A stretch of 64,000 nucleotides of DNA from Sphingobacterium sp. UBA7855 (GTDB lineage Bacteria > Bacteroidota > Bacteroidia > Sphingobacteriales > Sphingobacteriaceae). Each line of letters starts with the position of its first letter. Position 1 is the stretch's first letter. Under the pieces are notes generated by a model. It saw only the letters and a program-made list of their open reading frames with translations. It was not told the DNA's origin and did no database searches. Position numbers and translations under genes: made by a program. The stretch lies in NCBI GenBank assembly GCA_002500745.1, contig DLST01000018.1, positions 343,227-407,226 on the forward strand. The letters run 5' to 3'. This document shows, piece after piece, positions 1-10,680 of this stretch.

Positions 1-1092
1 TGGTGTGCGGTCTATCCCAAAATTATTTTCCATCGTAGCCTGATCGTTGTAGTTTAAAAAGTAACTCTGTTTTCCCAGGGCAAGATCTTTGCTTGCTTTC
101 GTCCATTTGTCCAGATCCTTATCCAGCGAAAAATAAACAACCTGTACCCCTAGGGCATTCAATTGGGCTTCCTTTGTCCGTAACATCTTGATATCAGCTT
201 TACTATTGCCATTCGAAGCCTTCCAAAAAGCGGCAATCAGCATTTTCGATTTTGACACATCGTTCAGGTTCAGCGTATCCCTTTGCACATTCATTGGCGT
301 TATTGATGGGAACACAGGCATATTTTCATAAAAATCTTTCACCTTATCGACCTTTTCCCTGGCAAATTTGAAATAAGGGTGTTTCTGTAGTTCAACATCA
401 AAGCCCTGCAATGCCACATCAAATTTCTTATAATTTGTCTGGTCGAGCGATACATACTTAAAAAAATAAGGCAATAGCAAAGAGGAACGGTGGGTACTGT
501 CGAGAATAAAATCGGCATAAAGTGTGCGTGGGTTAAATGCTTCAGTGCTGCTCAACCGCTGTATTTCATCCACCGCTTTTTCATAAGAACCATCGTTTTT
601 TGCTGCCATCAAAGGCAACTGACTCTCCAGCTGCCTTACCCGCTGACTTTTATTGGTGCTTTTACTTTTTTCCTCCTGTTCACGTTGTTGATATTTCGCA
701 TTGAACTGCATAAAATCTTTAGCATTGGAAGAAGATGTCGTCAACGTAAATTTCCCATGCTCTTCGTGGAGATCGTAGTCGCCTCCACCTTCGAGAACTA
801 ACGTATAGGGTTTCATTCCCTTGATCTGGATATCGTAAAATCCCGCGATGGCCAATTCGCCTTCCAAAACAAATTGTCCATTTGTGACCTGCGTTTTTAC
901 AAATTGCTGCAATCTATTGTCGTGATCCACGAGGCTTACCTGCGTCCCATCCGGGGCAGTGGTTTTTCCGGTGATCGTGTAACTGAAACTCTTCGCTATT
1001 GCTGCATTCTTTTCTGATTCTGTGCGTTGGGAACAGCTTGTTGTCCCCAAGGCCAACACCGCTATCAAACACAAAAAGTTAACGCACTTCAT
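1..1092 (-). CDS. Thioredoxin-fold lipoprotein, DUF4369-like (3' part cut by window edge)
   Basis: The open frame starts at an ATG at 1092 and runs off the left edge after 364 codons. The N-terminus is a lipoprotein signal with lipobox Cys20 (GTTSC). A beta-rich DUF4369-like region follows (about residues 35-110), then a helical linker (about 120-250) and the start of an AhpC/TlpA-type thioredoxin fold. Where such folds carry WCxxC this protein reads [11 protein letters not shown], so no redox cysteines are visible. Its start overlaps the end of the GH95 gene by 14 nt, so it belongs to the fucosidase operon. It probably sits on a membrane facing the periplasm. The family call is by motif and layout only, and the true C-terminus is outside the window. 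Confidence 0.75.
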   Translation of the reverse strand, partial: MKCVNFLCLIAVLALGTTSCSQRTESEKNAAIAKSFSYTITGKTTAPDGTQVSLVDHDNRLQQFVKTQVTNGQFVLEGELAIAGFYDIQIKGMKPYTLVLEGGGDYDLHEEHGKFTLTTSSSNAKDFMQFNAKYQQREQEEKSKSTNKSQRVRQLESQLPLMAAKNDGSYEKAVDEIQRLSSTEAFNPRTLYADFILDSTHRSSLLLPYFFKYVSLDQTNYKKFDVALQGFDVELQKHPYFKFAREKVDKVKDFYENMPVFPSITPMNVQRDTLNLNDVSKSKMLIAAFWKASNGNSKADIKMLRTKEAQLNALGVQVVYFSLDKDLDKWTKASKDLALGKQSYFLNYNDQATMENNFGIDRTP

Positions 1093-3418
1093 AATCCCTG
1101 TAATTTCCATTTTCAAATAGTCGAATCTTTCCTTTTTTTCCATTAATCTGCAAAGCGGAGACTTTCCCATTCTCCCATGCGATGTCTACTGTATAATTTC
1201 CTCGGGCCTTGAGTCCTTTAACTTCCCCTTTTGGCCAAGCTTTGGGTAATGCAGGCAACAGATGGATATACCCATTATGGCTCTGAATGAGCATCTCGGC
1301 AATCCCAGCTGCTCCACCAAAGTTCCCGTCGATCTGGAAAGGGGGATGTGCGCAGAACAAATTGGGGTAAGTGCCCGCTCCGACCCCTTGGTAAGTTGTT
1401 TCATTACGATATGCCGGTTTGAGTAGCTGTCTTAAAATCTCGAGCGCATGATCTCCATCCTGTAATCTTGCCCAAAACAATATCTTCCAGGCTCTCGACC
1501 AGCCAGTTCCTTCATCCCCACGTACAGCGAGCGTCTGACGTGCGGCTTCAGCCCATTCGGGCGTTGTTTGTGGCGATATAAATGCTGCTGGATATAGGCC
1601 ATATAAATGCGATACATGCCGATGTGTAGGCTCGACTTCCTCATAGTCCTCCAGCCACTCCATCACGCGCCCAGAAGCGCTAACTACGACAGGCGGTGGA
1701 ATATTCTTTAGCTTCTTTTTAAGGCTATCAACAAAAGCATCTTTCTTTTTAAGAATAGCATCTGCCTGAATGAGTGCCTGATACAATTCCCGCACGATCT
1801 GGTTATCAATTGTAGGTCCCATCACCACCGCAGCGACTTTCCCATTGGGCATCCGAAAAGCATTTTCGGGCGATACGGACGGCGACGTTACCCACCAGCC
1901 TGTTTTAGGGTCTTGAACAAGTGTGTGATCGTAAAACACGGCAGCTCCTTTTAATATGGGATAAATCTCGCTGAGGTAACTTTTATCCCCGGTAAAAAGA
2001 TAATGTTCCCAAAGATGATTACATAGCCAGCCCGAAGCCGTACTCGCTCCCCACGAAGCTTGCTCACCCGGAGCAGAATATCCCCATACATTTGTCATCA
2101 TATAAACCACCCATCCTGGCGCATTATAGTAAGCCTTTGCGGTTTGTTCACCTGTCTTAGCGATACGCTTGATCATCTCGATAAAAGGCCGATGATATTC
2201 GCTCAGGTTGTTGACCTCTACTCCCCAATGATTCATCTGTGCATTGATATTGAGATGATAGTCCCCATTCCAGGGTGTATTGATCTTATTTGCCCATAGG
2301 CCCTGCAAGTTAGGGGGAAGTGAATTTGCAATTTTCGGAGCAGCACTTGAAATATTCAAATACCTGCCAAATTGGTAATAAATTGTTGCCAGATCTGGAT
2401 CCTGTACTGGATTTTTGTAGAAATTTGCTATCCGTTCATTCGTAGGAATAGTGTCATTCGCAACATTGCCAAATAGGTTGAGCTGTACCCGATTGAAAAT
2501 CTTTTGGTACGCAGCAAGATGGTTGCGGAATATTTTTTGTTCGTCAGCGACTTTTGCCGCTGCCACATTTGCCTTGACAACAGGTAATGGATCCTTTCCA
2601 TAATAGGAAGTACTTGCGGAAAAATAGATCGTGAGGTTGCCCTTTGCCGATACTTCCAAGGACTGATCCTTTTTGTTGATCTGCAGATTTTCACCTTTTA
2701 CCTGAATTAATCCAACGAACCTCAGGTTTTTACCACCTTTTCCATCTGGTAATGATCCTTCAATTAGAATTCCATCATTCAGTAGGGTATACCGGTCGAT
2801 ATTCTCTTGGCGCTGGAACGATAGGTCTACCGTCTGTACTTTATTTTTCGGTTGGTTCAGTTGGATAAGTCCAACATTTTTGTCTAAGGAAGTATAATAT
2901 TTTCGTTGGAACTGCTGCCCGTTGATTTTAAATGAAGTTTGCGCAGATGCTGTCGCTAAGTCCAATGTGCGTTTGTAGTCTTGCACTGTACCGGCTGGCA
3001 ATTTATAATCCAGTAGCAGGTTGCCGAACAGTTGATAACAGCCATAGGGTACAGTTGCTCCGTTACCAAATCCCGACCCCTTTCCTTTTGTAACAAAAGT
3101 TTCGTTGACCAGCTTTTCGGCCTCATCATTTTTGCCCGCTTTAAGTAGTGCCTGAATGGCATCGACATTCTTATAGGCCGCATCCTTATTGGGATCCTCG
3201 GGGCTACCCGACCACATGCTGATCTCATTGAGTACAATTTTTTCCTGATGGGGATTGCCATCCGGCATCATGCCGATAAGTCCGTTTCCCAGTGGCAAAG
3301 TTTCTTCCCAGACTTTAGCGGGTTTATTATAGCGAAGTACGAGGGGCTTTTGCTGAGCAAAAAGCATTGTGGTATGACTGGTACATACCACAATGAGCAT
3401 TAAAATTCTATTTACCAT
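1079..3418 (-). CDS. GH95 family alpha-L-fucosidase, secreted
   Basis: 779 residues with a signal peptide (cleavage near LFAQ). It matches glycoside hydrolase family 95, inverting enzymes that release terminal L-fucose (some members act on L-galactose). Family motifs are visible: NINAQMNHW with the two Asn that position the catalytic water (about N390 and N392), SPSVSPEN with the likely acid Glu (about E518), and [12 protein letters not shown] with the conserved Asp (about D697). The ATG at 3418 is preferred to a TTG at 3427 because it gives a normal signal peptide. It overlaps the GH29 stop by 11 nt, indicating translational coupling. Together with the upstream GH29 enzyme it should trim fucosylated glycans in the periplasm or at the surface. 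Confidence 0.92.
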   Translation of the reverse strand: MVNRILMLIVVCTSHTTMLFAQQKPLVLRYNKPAKVWEETLPLGNGLIGMMPDGNPHQEKIVLNEISMWSGSPEDPNKDAAYKNVDAIQALLKAGKNDEAEKLVNETFVTKGKGSGFGNGATVPYGCYQLFGNLLLDYKLPAGTVQDYKRTLDLATASAQTSFKINGQQFQRKYYTSLDKNVGLIQLNQPKNKVQTVDLSFQRQENIDRYTLLNDGILIEGSLPDGKGGKNLRFVGLIQVKGENLQINKKDQSLEVSAKGNLTIYFSASTSYYGKDPLPVVKANVAAAKVADEQKIFRNHLAAYQKIFNRVQLNLFGNVANDTIPTNERIANFYKNPVQDPDLATIYYQFGRYLNISSAAPKIANSLPPNLQGLWANKINTPWNGDYHLNINAQMNHWGVEVNNLSEYHRPFIEMIKRIAKTGEQTAKAYYNAPGWVVYMMTNVWGYSAPGEQASWGASTASGWLCNHLWEHYLFTGDKSYLSEIYPILKGAAVFYDHTLVQDPKTGWWVTSPSVSPENAFRMPNGKVAAVVMGPTIDNQIVRELYQALIQADAILKKKDAFVDSLKKKLKNIPPPVVVSASGRVMEWLEDYEEVEPTHRHVSHLYGLYPAAFISPQTTPEWAEAARQTLAVRGDEGTGWSRAWKILFWARLQDGDHALEILRQLLKPAYRNETTYQGVGAGTYPNLFCAHPPFQIDGNFGGAAGIAEMLIQSHNGYIHLLPALPKAWPKGEVKGLKARGNYTVDIAWENGKVSALQINGKKGKIRLFENGNYRDYEVR

Positions 3419-5291
3419 ACAATTCAAATTCTGCTATGGCTAATTCGTTGCCTTCTATAAATTGCTTGGGCTCAAATTTGATAAACTTGGTTGCGCTATT
3501 GGTATCAAAAAACACCTGTTGTAAAATTGGGTTTGCTTTAATATTAGAGAACTCTCCTTCTTTGGCGACAGTCCATTTTTTACCGTCGGCACTGGTGGAT
3601 ATGCGATACTGTGTAGGTGTGCCAACATGCTTTCCATCCTGACGAGGAAGGAAGCCGATACCAGAAACAGGTTCGTCAGTGGAGACAACAATTACGCCCT
3701 GGTCGGCAACTGTAGCGAAAGTATTCGCCTTTCCATCTAACATATAGGCGTTGGCATTAGATCTGCCAGTTTTAATCTGAAAACCACGTAGTTTTTTGAC
3801 TTCTTCCGTACGAAAGGCAAATGGCTCATCATATTCCTTAAACAATCCAAAATCACTGAGCGTAATCGCTACAGGTGCATAAATATGTAACCTTAATCGA
3901 CTTGCCGTCTGCGGCTGTTCCAATTTGATCAGGCGGTTTGCCCCAATGCTTGTTGCTTTAGCTAAGGGCTTCCAGCTGTTATTTTCCCATCGTTCAACAG
4001 AAACACTATCGATACGTTGCCCTAGCTTAATATTCTCCCTTAACTGTATAAGATCAAATTTAGCAGGTGATTGTAATTTAATTTCTAGCGTAGCCGATGT
4101 TTTGGCATCGTCTGTTGCCCAATAACTGTAGCGGTCGCCATCGATAATAAACGCTGTACTGTAGGTTTTACCGTCGTCATTACGCGTATTTGATGCGGTA
4201 ATGCTTGCTCCTTTGGCTAGATTTGTACGGAAAGTTTCCTTCACTTTTTTTCCAAAAGCCTGCAACGACTTCACATCGTGCTCATGTAATGTACCGGAAG
4301 GCATCGGTGCTAAGCCCAGGTTCATGCAGGCTCCCCTACCTACACATTTCAGGTAGATTTCAAACAGTTCATTCGGTGTTTTTACGCGGCTATCTTGTTC
4401 TGCATGGTAAAACCATCCGGGACGTTGAGGCACATCACATTCAGCAGGTATCCAATATTTACCGTTACGGTCGCCCGTTTCGGCATTGTGTGACTCTGTT
4501 GCACCTGGAACAGCGACTTTTCCGTTTAACCCGATCGGAGTAAATGTTGCCCAAGATGTTTCGGCCGCATAGCCTCTTTCATTGCCCACCCAACGCATAT
4601 CCGGACCGATATCTGAAAAAATCACCGCTTGGGGCTGTAATTTACGTACGATGGGCCAAGTTTTTTCATGCCATTCATAGTAGGTTGTACGATCGATGAT
4701 GCGCTTCCCTTCGTGGCCACCATAGAAGCCATCCCCACCATTTGCGCCATCATGCCAAGAGGTAAACAATGGTCCATAATTGCTCATTAGTTCAGTGAGC
4801 TGTTGCCTGTACGCATCGGCATAGGCTGGAGTACCGTAACGTTCATCGTGACGGTCCCAAGCCGAAAGATACACACCAAATTTCATCCCATTCCGGTGGG
4901 TCGCCTCCATAAATTCTTTGACCATATCACCTTTTCCATTTTTCCATGGTGAAGCGGCAATACTGTAAGATGTTGACTTGGTTGGCCATAAACAGAATCC
5001 ATCGTGGTGTTTTGCGACGCTAATAAGTCCCCGGAAACCACCTGCCGCTGCAGCTTGCGCAATTTGGTTCGCATCAAAAGCCGAAGGATTAAACAATGCA
5101 GGCTGTGCATCACCGTAACCCCATTCTTTGTTTTGAAAAGTTGTTGGCGTATAATGGATCAAACAATACGTTTCCATCTCTTGCCACTTTAATTGACGCT
5201 CGGTTGGCAAAGCCCCATAAGCTTTTAAAGTATCTGACTTGGCTACAGTTCCGCTGGAAAGTAAAATGGAGGATAACAAGATTGTCAACAT
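3408..5291 (-). CDS. GH29 family alpha-L-fucosidase with two discoidin-like domains
   Basis: 627 residues with a signal peptide. The catalytic barrel (about 20-340) has the family HHDGFCLW motif and a nucleophile candidate Asp181 in SWHDGANG. Two C-terminal F5/8 type C (CBM32-like) beta-sandwich domains follow, at about 350-490 and 500-627, ending in AEFELYGK. This layout is common for the GH29-B branch, which prefers branched alpha-1,3/1,4-linked fucose; that specificity is inferred. It is the first gene of a leftward operon (GH29, GH95, thioredoxin-fold lipoprotein). No SusC/SusD pair or dedicated regulator lies next to it in this window. Confidence 0.92.
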   Translation of the reverse strand: MLTILLSSILLSSGTVAKSDTLKAYGALPTERQLKWQEMETYCLIHYTPTTFQNKEWGYGDAQPALFNPSAFDANQIAQAAAAGGFRGLISVAKHHDGFCLWPTKSTSYSIAASPWKNGKGDMVKEFMEATHRNGMKFGVYLSAWDRHDERYGTPAYADAYRQQLTELMSNYGPLFTSWHDGANGGDGFYGGHEGKRIIDRTTYYEWHEKTWPIVRKLQPQAVIFSDIGPDMRWVGNERGYAAETSWATFTPIGLNGKVAVPGATESHNAETGDRNGKYWIPAECDVPQRPGWFYHAEQDSRVKTPNELFEIYLKCVGRGACMNLGLAPMPSGTLHEHDVKSLQAFGKKVKETFRTNLAKGASITASNTRNDDGKTYSTAFIIDGDRYSYWATDDAKTSATLEIKLQSPAKFDLIQLRENIKLGQRIDSVSVERWENNSWKPLAKATSIGANRLIKLEQPQTASRLRLHIYAPVAITLSDFGLFKEYDEPFAFRTEEVKKLRGFQIKTGRSNANAYMLDGKANTFATVADQGVIVVSTDEPVSGIGFLPRQDGKHVGTPTQYRISTSADGKKWTVAKEGEFSNIKANPILQQVFFDTNSATKFIKFEPKQFIEGNELAIAEFELYGK

Positions 5292-5616
5292 AGTCTTTAT
5301 TTATGTGCTAGAAAATTAGGTTGTAAAGCCCTAAGATAAGAAGTTTTTACAAAATGCTGTATGTAACATTTGCGTACTATTGTAACCCAAAAATCAATTC
5401 GCGGATAAAAAGTCTTGAATGTTAATACCGCTAAGCATACCCGAAAATCACTTGGTCCGACTGAAACTGTGGCAATCGAATACCAACTATGATCCACTGT
5501 GAGCAAGCAAACAAGTTTAACATGCAAAAAAATACCCTTGGAAATCTGATGAAAATAAATGATTTCACTACTTAAAAATGTGGATATAAAATTTTCATCT
5601 CGTACCTTTACATATC
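5292..5616. other. Divergent intergenic region between GH29 and metZ
   Basis: 325 bp without a convincing gene; a 76-codon leftward frame here has no recognisable features. It must hold the promoters of the fucosidase operon and metZ. For metZ a -7-like TACCTTTA lies at 5603-5610, only 6 nt before the ATG. I could not place a convincing -7 box for the fucosidase operon. Confidence 0.5.
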
Positions 5617-6789
5617 ATGAAACAAGATCAATCTAAAATCATACGTGAACAGGTCGATCGTTCTGCACTTCGCGAACATTCGACACCTTTATACCTTACA
5701 TCAAGTTTTATCTTCGACAGCGCTGAACAAGGTCGGGCGGTCTTTGCTGGCGAAGAGGATGCGATGATATACTCCCGTTATGCCAACCCAAATACTTCAG
5801 AATTCATCAATAAAGTGTGTATTCTGGAAGGAGCAGAAGCAGGCTTATCATTTGCGTCCGGTATGGCGGCCGTATTTGCTTCCTTTGCGGGAATTATTGA
5901 AAGTGGAGACCATATCGTTTCTTCACGCGCAATCTTCGGGTCTACTCACCAGTTATTTACGGAGCTATTCCCCCGCTGGGGAGTGACCACGACTTATGTG
6001 GATGCCGCAAATCCCGAAGAATGGGAAAAAGCGATCCAGCCCAATACAAAAATTATCTTTCTAGAATCGCCCTCTAACCCCGGTTTGGAATTGGTGGACC
6101 TGGAATGGTTGGGTAAGTTCAAAGAGAAATATCCCCATATTATCCTTTCTATCGACAATTGTTTTGCCACACCTTATCTCCAGAAACCCATTCAGTATGG
6201 ATTTGACCTGGTTATCCATTCGGCAACAAAATATATGGATGGGCAAGGTCGTGTTTTGGGCGGGATTGTTGTCGGTAAACAAGCGCTTATCGACAAACTG
6301 ATGTTCTTCATCCGTCATACAGGTCCAGCGTTATCCCCATTTAATGCCTGGATCATATCAAAAAGTTTGGACACTTTGGGCATCCGTGTGGACCGCCATT
6401 GTTCCAACGCATTGGCTTTGGCTGAAGCTTTGGAAAATCATCCGGAGATTGAAGATGTCAAATATCCATTCTTGCCCAGCCATCCACAATATGAACTGGC
6501 CAAGAAACAGATGAAAGCCGGTGGCGGCATTGTAACGTTGGTGGTCAAAGGCGGCTTCGAGCGCGCGAAAGCTTTTGTGGACCAGTTGGAGATGATTTTA
6601 TACACGTCCAATCTAGGCGACTCAAGATCGATCGCTACGCATCCTGCTTCCACCACACACTCTAAACTATCCGAAGATGAACGTCTCAATTTAGGCATCA
6701 AACCCGGCAGTATCCGTCTATCGGTGGGCTTGGAAGATCAACAAGATATTATCAACGATATCTTGCAGGCTTTGGAGAAAACAAAATAA
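5617..6789 (+). CDS. metZ: O-succinylhomoserine sulfhydrylase / trans-sulfuration enzyme
   Basis: 390-residue PLP enzyme of the Cys/Met metabolism family. The PLP lysine is K205 in HSATKYMDGQGRVLGG; the DGQGR form is typical of MetZ-type enzymes that make homocysteine from O-succinyl- (or O-acetyl-) homoserine and sulfide. Other family landmarks are SRYANPNT, the SGMAA phosphate-binding turn and SPSNPGLELVD. It is a single gene ending at a strong bidirectional terminator shared with tpx. A cystathionine gamma-synthase role cannot be excluded from sequence alone. Confidence 0.85.
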   Translation: MKQDQSKIIREQVDRSALREHSTPLYLTSSFIFDSAEQGRAVFAGEEDAMIYSRYANPNTSEFINKVCILEGAEAGLSFASGMAAVFASFAGIIESGDHIVSSRAIFGSTHQLFTELFPRWGVTTTYVDAANPEEWEKAIQPNTKIIFLESPSNPGLELVDLEWLGKFKEKYPHIILSIDNCFATPYLQKPIQYGFDLVIHSATKYMDGQGRVLGGIVVGKQALIDKLMFFIRHTGPALSPFNAWIISKSLDTLGIRVDRHCSNALALAEALENHPEIEDVKYPFLPSHPQYELAKKQMKAGGGIVTLVVKGGFERAKAFVDQLEMILYTSNLGDSRSIATHPASTTHSKLSEDERLNLGIKPGSIRLSVGLEDQQDIINDILQALEKTK

Positions 6790-6811
6790 CAGCGAACAAA
6801 CTCTGCTTAAA

Positions 6812-6850
6812 ATCAAAAACGCCTTCGCAATATGCGAAGGCGTTTTTGAT
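6812..6850. terminator. Bidirectional terminator between metZ and tpx
   Basis: Perfect 18-bp inverted repeat (arms 6812-6829 and 6833-6850) with a 3-nt loop, GC core GCCTTCGCA, flanked by A5 and T5 tracts. It serves metZ on the plus strand and tpx on the minus strand, which converge here. Confidence 0.93.
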
Positions 6851-6867
6851 TCGTTCTGACATCGCCC

Positions 6868-7368
6868 TTAATTCAAGGACGCAATGGCTGCAGCATAATT
6901 TGGCTCATCTGTAATTTCCGCAACTTGCTCTTCATACAATACCTTTCCGTTTTCATCCAATGTAATAACCACACGGCTCAACAGACCTGCCAAAGGACCA
7001 TCGACGATAGTCAATTGATAAGCGTCAGAAAAGTTTGAATCTTTATATTCTGATAATGTCACGACATTATTTAAACCTTCTGCTGCACAAAAACGTCCTT
7101 GCGCAAAAGGTAAGTCTTTGGATATACACAACACGACCGTGTTATCCAACTGAGAAGCCTCTTGATTAAATGCACGTACAGAAGCAGCACAAGTTCCTGT
7201 ATCGACACTAGGAAAAATATTTAACACAATTTTTTTTCCTTTAAAGTCTGCAAGAGACTTATCGGAAAGATCGCCTGCAGTTAATTTAAAATCAGGAGCT
7301 TGCTCGCCAACCTGAGGTAAACTGCCTTTTGTATTTACTGGATTGCCTTTAAATGTGATTGTAGCCAT
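6868..7368 (-). CDS. tpx: Thiol peroxidase, atypical 2-Cys peroxiredoxin
   Basis: 166 residues from the ATG at 7368 (MATITFKG). A longer frame reaching 7455 adds a hydrophobic stretch not expected in Tpx and crosses the promoter. The peroxidatic Cys60 is in [11 protein letters not shown] and the resolving Cys94 in GRFCAAEG, the spacing of thiol peroxidases. It reduces hydroperoxides in the cytoplasm at the expense of thioredoxin. It is a monocistronic unit with a good promoter and the shared terminator downstream. Confidence 0.93.
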   Translation of the reverse strand: MATITFKGNPVNTKGSLPQVGEQAPDFKLTAGDLSDKSLADFKGKKIVLNIFPSVDTGTCAASVRAFNQEASQLDNTVVLCISKDLPFAQGRFCAAEGLNNVVTLSEYKDSNFSDAYQLTIVDGPLAGLLSRVVITLDENGKVLYEEQVAEITDEPNYAAAIASLN

Positions 7369-7404
7369 ATAATTATGATCGTTTAATTTTATTATCCTTG
7401 CACT

Positions 7405-7435
7405 TAAAGGTACGAGCAAAAAAAATATTACACAA
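7405..7435 (-). promoter_or_regulatory. Promoter of tpx
   Basis: On the minus strand TTG (7435-7433), a 20-nt spacer, then TACCTTTA (7412-7405), close to the Bacteroidota consensus TTG-N17-23-TAnnTTTG. It leaves a leader of about 30 nt before the ATG at 7368, supporting the shorter Tpx start. Confidence 0.65.
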
Positions 7436-7515
7436 CATTTATTAATTTTAGTCAAACATTTATTATGTTAGCATTGTATTTGAAAGAGGAATGTTAACCA
7501 AAAATAAACACTAGT

Positions 7516-8742
7516 ATGAAGAAACTACTATTCTCAATACTTTGTGCAAGTCCGTCACTCCTGTTTGCACAAGGATCTCAAGTGAATCTACAAAGTCCCA
7601 AAGCTGTGGGAATGGGGGGAGCAGGTTCTGCTTACTTTTTAGATGAGTCTTCCATTTTTTATAGTCCGGGTGCTTTAGCAAAAATGGATCATAACGCCAT
7701 TTCCGTTGCTGGAAATGCTGTTATGTACAAATCTGCCTTTCAAGAGGTCGGCAGCACCGTTGTTTATAATACTAGAAATCAAATATCTACTCCTTTTTCA
7801 GTATTTGCTGCATTTGGGCCTAAAAATTCCTGGTGGAAAGCCGGTATTGGAGTTTATACACCATATGGTGGGGCTGTCGATTGGGGAAAGGATTGGGTTG
7901 GTAAATTCAGTTTAGTTAGCCTTTCGCTACGCGCAATCTATATTCAACCTACATTAAGTTTCAAACTGACTGAAAATTTTAGTGTCGGTGGTGGTTTCGT
8001 CTATAACGTCGGTACGGTAGACCTGGAGAATTCAGTTCCGGTATTCTACCCAGATGGTCATGCCGGATTAGCAACCTTAAAAGGCACCGGTACAGGTACA
8101 GGCTATAACGTGGGTATCCACTACAACTTAGAGGACGAATTTTCCATCTCTTTAAGTTACCGCTCGAAAGTTGTCACTAAACTTAAAAATGGGGATGCAA
8201 CTTTTGACGTACCGGAATCGGTGGCAAGTAATTTTCCTGCGGGCAACAAATTCAGTGCTGAGTTACCGCTTCCATCCACTTTTGCTGCCGGAATAGCCTT
8301 CCCGCTTTCGGAAAAGCTAAAAATGGCGATAGATGCAACACTGATCAATTACGACATTTATAAGGCACTGGATTTTGACTACAAAGAAAATACACCTGTC
8401 TTACAAGATACGCATTCACCAAAAAATTATGATAAAGCAGGGTCAATCAAAGCAGGTTTGGAGTATATTGCCTCCGACCGTTTGCAATTGCGTGTAGGAG
8501 GGGGCTATATCGCCACTCCAGTACAACAGAGCGCCTATGTTTATCCGGAGACACCAGATAACACCCGATATTTAATCTCTGGAGGTTTTACAATAAAACC
8601 ATCACCAAAATTTGACGTCACAGGTTCTTTTGCTTATCAGCGCATCATGGCTCGCCAGTCAACCAATATTGAGAGCCGTCTTTCGGGGACTTATGCGACT
8701 AACATTTTTGCTCCAGGCATTGGTGTAAGCTATAAATGGTAA
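7516..8742 (+). CDS. OmpP1/FadL family outer-membrane transporter
   Basis: 408 residues with a signal peptide (cleavage near LLFAQ). The N-terminal plug segment (NLQSPKAVGMGGAGSAY..., then a Ser/Pro/Ala segment) is the hallmark of FadL/TodX channels. The rest alternates amphipathic strands and ends in an aromatic residue (SYKW), as outer-membrane barrels do. FadL proteins pass long-chain fatty acids or other hydrophobic compounds across the outer membrane. The next gene, 22 bp on, is a lipoprotein with an SGNH hydrolase fold, suggesting a lipid-release and uptake pair. The substrate is not evident. Confidence 0.85.
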   Translation: MKKLLFSILCASPSLLFAQGSQVNLQSPKAVGMGGAGSAYFLDESSIFYSPGALAKMDHNAISVAGNAVMYKSAFQEVGSTVVYNTRNQISTPFSVFAAFGPKNSWWKAGIGVYTPYGGAVDWGKDWVGKFSLVSLSLRAIYIQPTLSFKLTENFSVGGGFVYNVGTVDLENSVPVFYPDGHAGLATLKGTGTGTGYNVGIHYNLEDEFSISLSYRSKVVTKLKNGDATFDVPESVASNFPAGNKFSAELPLPSTFAAGIAFPLSEKLKMAIDATLINYDIYKALDFDYKENTPVLQDTHSPKNYDKAGSIKAGLEYIASDRLQLRVGGGYIATPVQQSAYVYPETPDNTRYLISGGFTIKPSPKFDVTGSFAYQRIMARQSTNIESRLSGTYATNIFAPGIGVSYKW

Positions 8743-8764
8743 TTAACAGCCAAATTTGACTAAG

Positions 8765-10093
8765 ATGAAAAAAAACAAACTTTACATAGCCGCAGCTTTA
8801 GCACTTGTCGCTATTGCTTCGTGCAAACCTTCTTTGGAGGAGTATACACCTTCGGCAGGATCGCTTAATTTTTCAAAATATGTTGCCATTGGGAATTCAT
8901 TGACGGCAGGATACGCAGATGGGGGACTTTATCTGGAGGGGCAAAAGGTTGCTTACCCCAACTTAATTGCTGAGCAGTTAAAACAAGTGGGTGGTGGGGA
9001 ATTTAAATCGCCGTTTTTCACTGAAGATCAAGCCAACGGTTCTGGCTACATTACCCTAACAGCACTTGTCAATGGACAGCCTGTGACGGCACCTGTGACA
9101 GATAAACTGGCCTACAGACCTGGTTCAACAAAATTATTGACGAAATATACTGATCCGGTCAATAACCTCGGTGTACCGGGTATGCGGATGGATCTATCTA
9201 TGGTAGCAGGTATGGGCTCAACTGCCGGCAATCCGTATTTCGAGCGCTTATTGCCCGACGCGGACGCCTTGAAAACGTATTTCACCTATTCAACGACACA
9301 AAACCACACTTTTTTTAGTTTTGCACTAGGTAACAACGATGCATTGGGTTGGGCAACGAATGGTGGAGTGGTCAATATGAATCCAACAACAAATCAGCCC
9401 GATCCAACAACCGTATTGACTGAAACTGCTCAATTTACAGCGATTCTCAATGGCTATGTGCAGGCGCTGACTGCCGGTGGGCAAAAAGGTGTACTGGCCA
9501 CCATTCCAGATGTAACCGCAACACCTTATTTTACAACGGTTACCCGTACGGCCCTGCTGGCAGCTGTCAACGCAACAAATCCCCCTGCGCCGGTAACAAA
9601 TATTTATATCGCTACGAAATCTGGAACGCGTGCAGCGACTGATCAAGATTATTTTGTACTTCCTTTCTTGTCTGCAGGACTATTGGGTAAGCCAAACGCA
9701 GCACAGTTTCCTTACGGCTTGCATCCATTGAACCCCGTGGAAGACAAATACGTGCTTGATGTAAGCGAAACAGCAACAGTTGTGAAGCGGATCAACGAGT
9801 ACAATGCAGCCATCAAAGCTGCTGCAGCTTCAAAAGACCTCGCTTTAGCAGACGTAAATGCCTTCCTAAACAATGTAAAAGGTGGCGTTCGTATCAATGG
9901 ATTAGCCGTTAGTGCCAAATACATCACTGGAAATGCGTTCTCTTTGGATGGCATCCACCTCACGCCAATTGGTAATGCCCTCATGGCAAACATCTTTATC
10001 AGTGCCATCAATTCTAAATATGGATCGAAGATCCCACAAGTTGACGTAGCCAAATATCGCGGTGTTAAACTGCCAGATACCGTCACAAAATAA
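8765..10093 (+). CDS. SGNH/GDSL-fold hydrolase lipoprotein
   Basis: 442 residues from the ATG at 8765 (a TTG at 8756 is less likely). Lipobox Cys20 (AIASC) predicts a lipoprotein. Block I reads AIGNSLTAG with nucleophile Ser45, block III includes LGNNDALG, and block V is DGIHLTPIGN with the catalytic Asp and His. These fit an SGNH esterase/lipase. Because it follows the FadL-type gene closely, I infer that it releases acyl chains or esters outside the inner membrane for FadL import. A terminator follows at 10112-10146. Confidence 0.82.
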   Translation: MKKNKLYIAAALALVAIASCKPSLEEYTPSAGSLNFSKYVAIGNSLTAGYADGGLYLEGQKVAYPNLIAEQLKQVGGGEFKSPFFTEDQANGSGYITLTALVNGQPVTAPVTDKLAYRPGSTKLLTKYTDPVNNLGVPGMRMDLSMVAGMGSTAGNPYFERLLPDADALKTYFTYSTTQNHTFFSFALGNNDALGWATNGGVVNMNPTTNQPDPTTVLTETAQFTAILNGYVQALTAGGQKGVLATIPDVTATPYFTTVTRTALLAAVNATNPPAPVTNIYIATKSGTRAATDQDYFVLPFLSAGLLGKPNAAQFPYGLHPLNPVEDKYVLDVSETATVVKRINEYNAAIKAAAASKDLALADVNAFLNNVKGGVRINGLAVSAKYITGNAFSLDGIHLTPIGNALMANIFISAINSKYGSKIPQVDVAKYRGVKLPDTVTK

Positions 10094-10111
10094 ACAGTGA
10101 CCAGCATACTG

Positions 10112-10146
10112 ACAAAAGGCAGACGAATAATCGTCTGCCTTTTTGT
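10112..10146 (+). terminator. Terminator after the FadL-SGNH operon
   Basis: Stem of about 15 bp (arms 10112-10126 and 10131-10146), core GGCAGACGA, loop ATAA, closed by an A4/T5 pair, 18 bp after the SGNH stop. Confidence 0.88.
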
Positions 10147-10241
10147 ATATTTGTGTTGCACGGATTTTAGTTAGATCTGTTATTATCAATGAGGTCTATT
10201 CGCTAAAATTGGTGTGCAAAAAATGAATAAAATATGTTAAG

Positions 10242-10658
10242 ATGAAAATCAAATTAAACCGTGTCAACCAAGCTGTGCATTTCGAAGCCAGCAGTGAATT
10301 ATCTTCGGTCAAAGTCAACATCGATGGCTCGGAAGCGATCGGCGGCGAAGGAAAAGGTGTTCGTCCGATGGAATTGGTTTTAATGGCACTGGGTTCTTGT
10401 AGCGTCTTTGACCTCCATAGCATACTGGTAAAACAACGCCAACAAATTGACGATATCCAGGTCGAAGTGGAAGGTAAACGACGCGAAGAAATTCCGCAAG
10501 TGTTTACCGATATTCACATTAATTTTTTCCTAAAAGGTAAAATTGATGAAGTAAAAGCGGCCAAAGCGGCTGAATTAGCCGTTAAAAAATATTGCTCCGT
10601 ACACGATATGCTTGCCGCTGGCGGTATTAATATCACGTATTCCCTGAAAATAAACTAA
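10242..10658 (+). CDS. OsmC family peroxiredoxin-like protein
   Basis: 138 residues. It has the two OsmC cysteines, Cys53 in LGSCSVFD and Cys118 in KYCSVHD, the GEGKGVRPMELVLMALG segment before the first Cys, and the C-terminal strand NITYSLKIN. OsmC/Ohr proteins reduce organic hydroperoxides with these two thiols in the cytoplasm. This is the short generic OsmC type rather than clear Ohr. It is monocistronic. Confidence 0.88.
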   Translation: MKIKLNRVNQAVHFEASSELSSVKVNIDGSEAIGGEGKGVRPMELVLMALGSCSVFDLHSILVKQRQQIDDIQVEVEGKRREEIPQVFTDIHINFFLKGKIDEVKAAKAAELAVKKYCSVHDMLAAGGINITYSLKIN

Positions 10659-10680
10659 GGAAATACCTTTCTGACATCTG

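Noticed and set aside
5297..5527. 76-codon minus-strand frame upstream of the GH29 gene
   Set aside because: No signal peptide, domain or ribosome-binding context; it covers the expected promoter region.
7369..7455. Longer Tpx with an N-terminal signal peptide
   Set aside because: It would overlap the TTG-N20-TACCTTTA promoter, and Tpx normally begins at the MATITF-type start.
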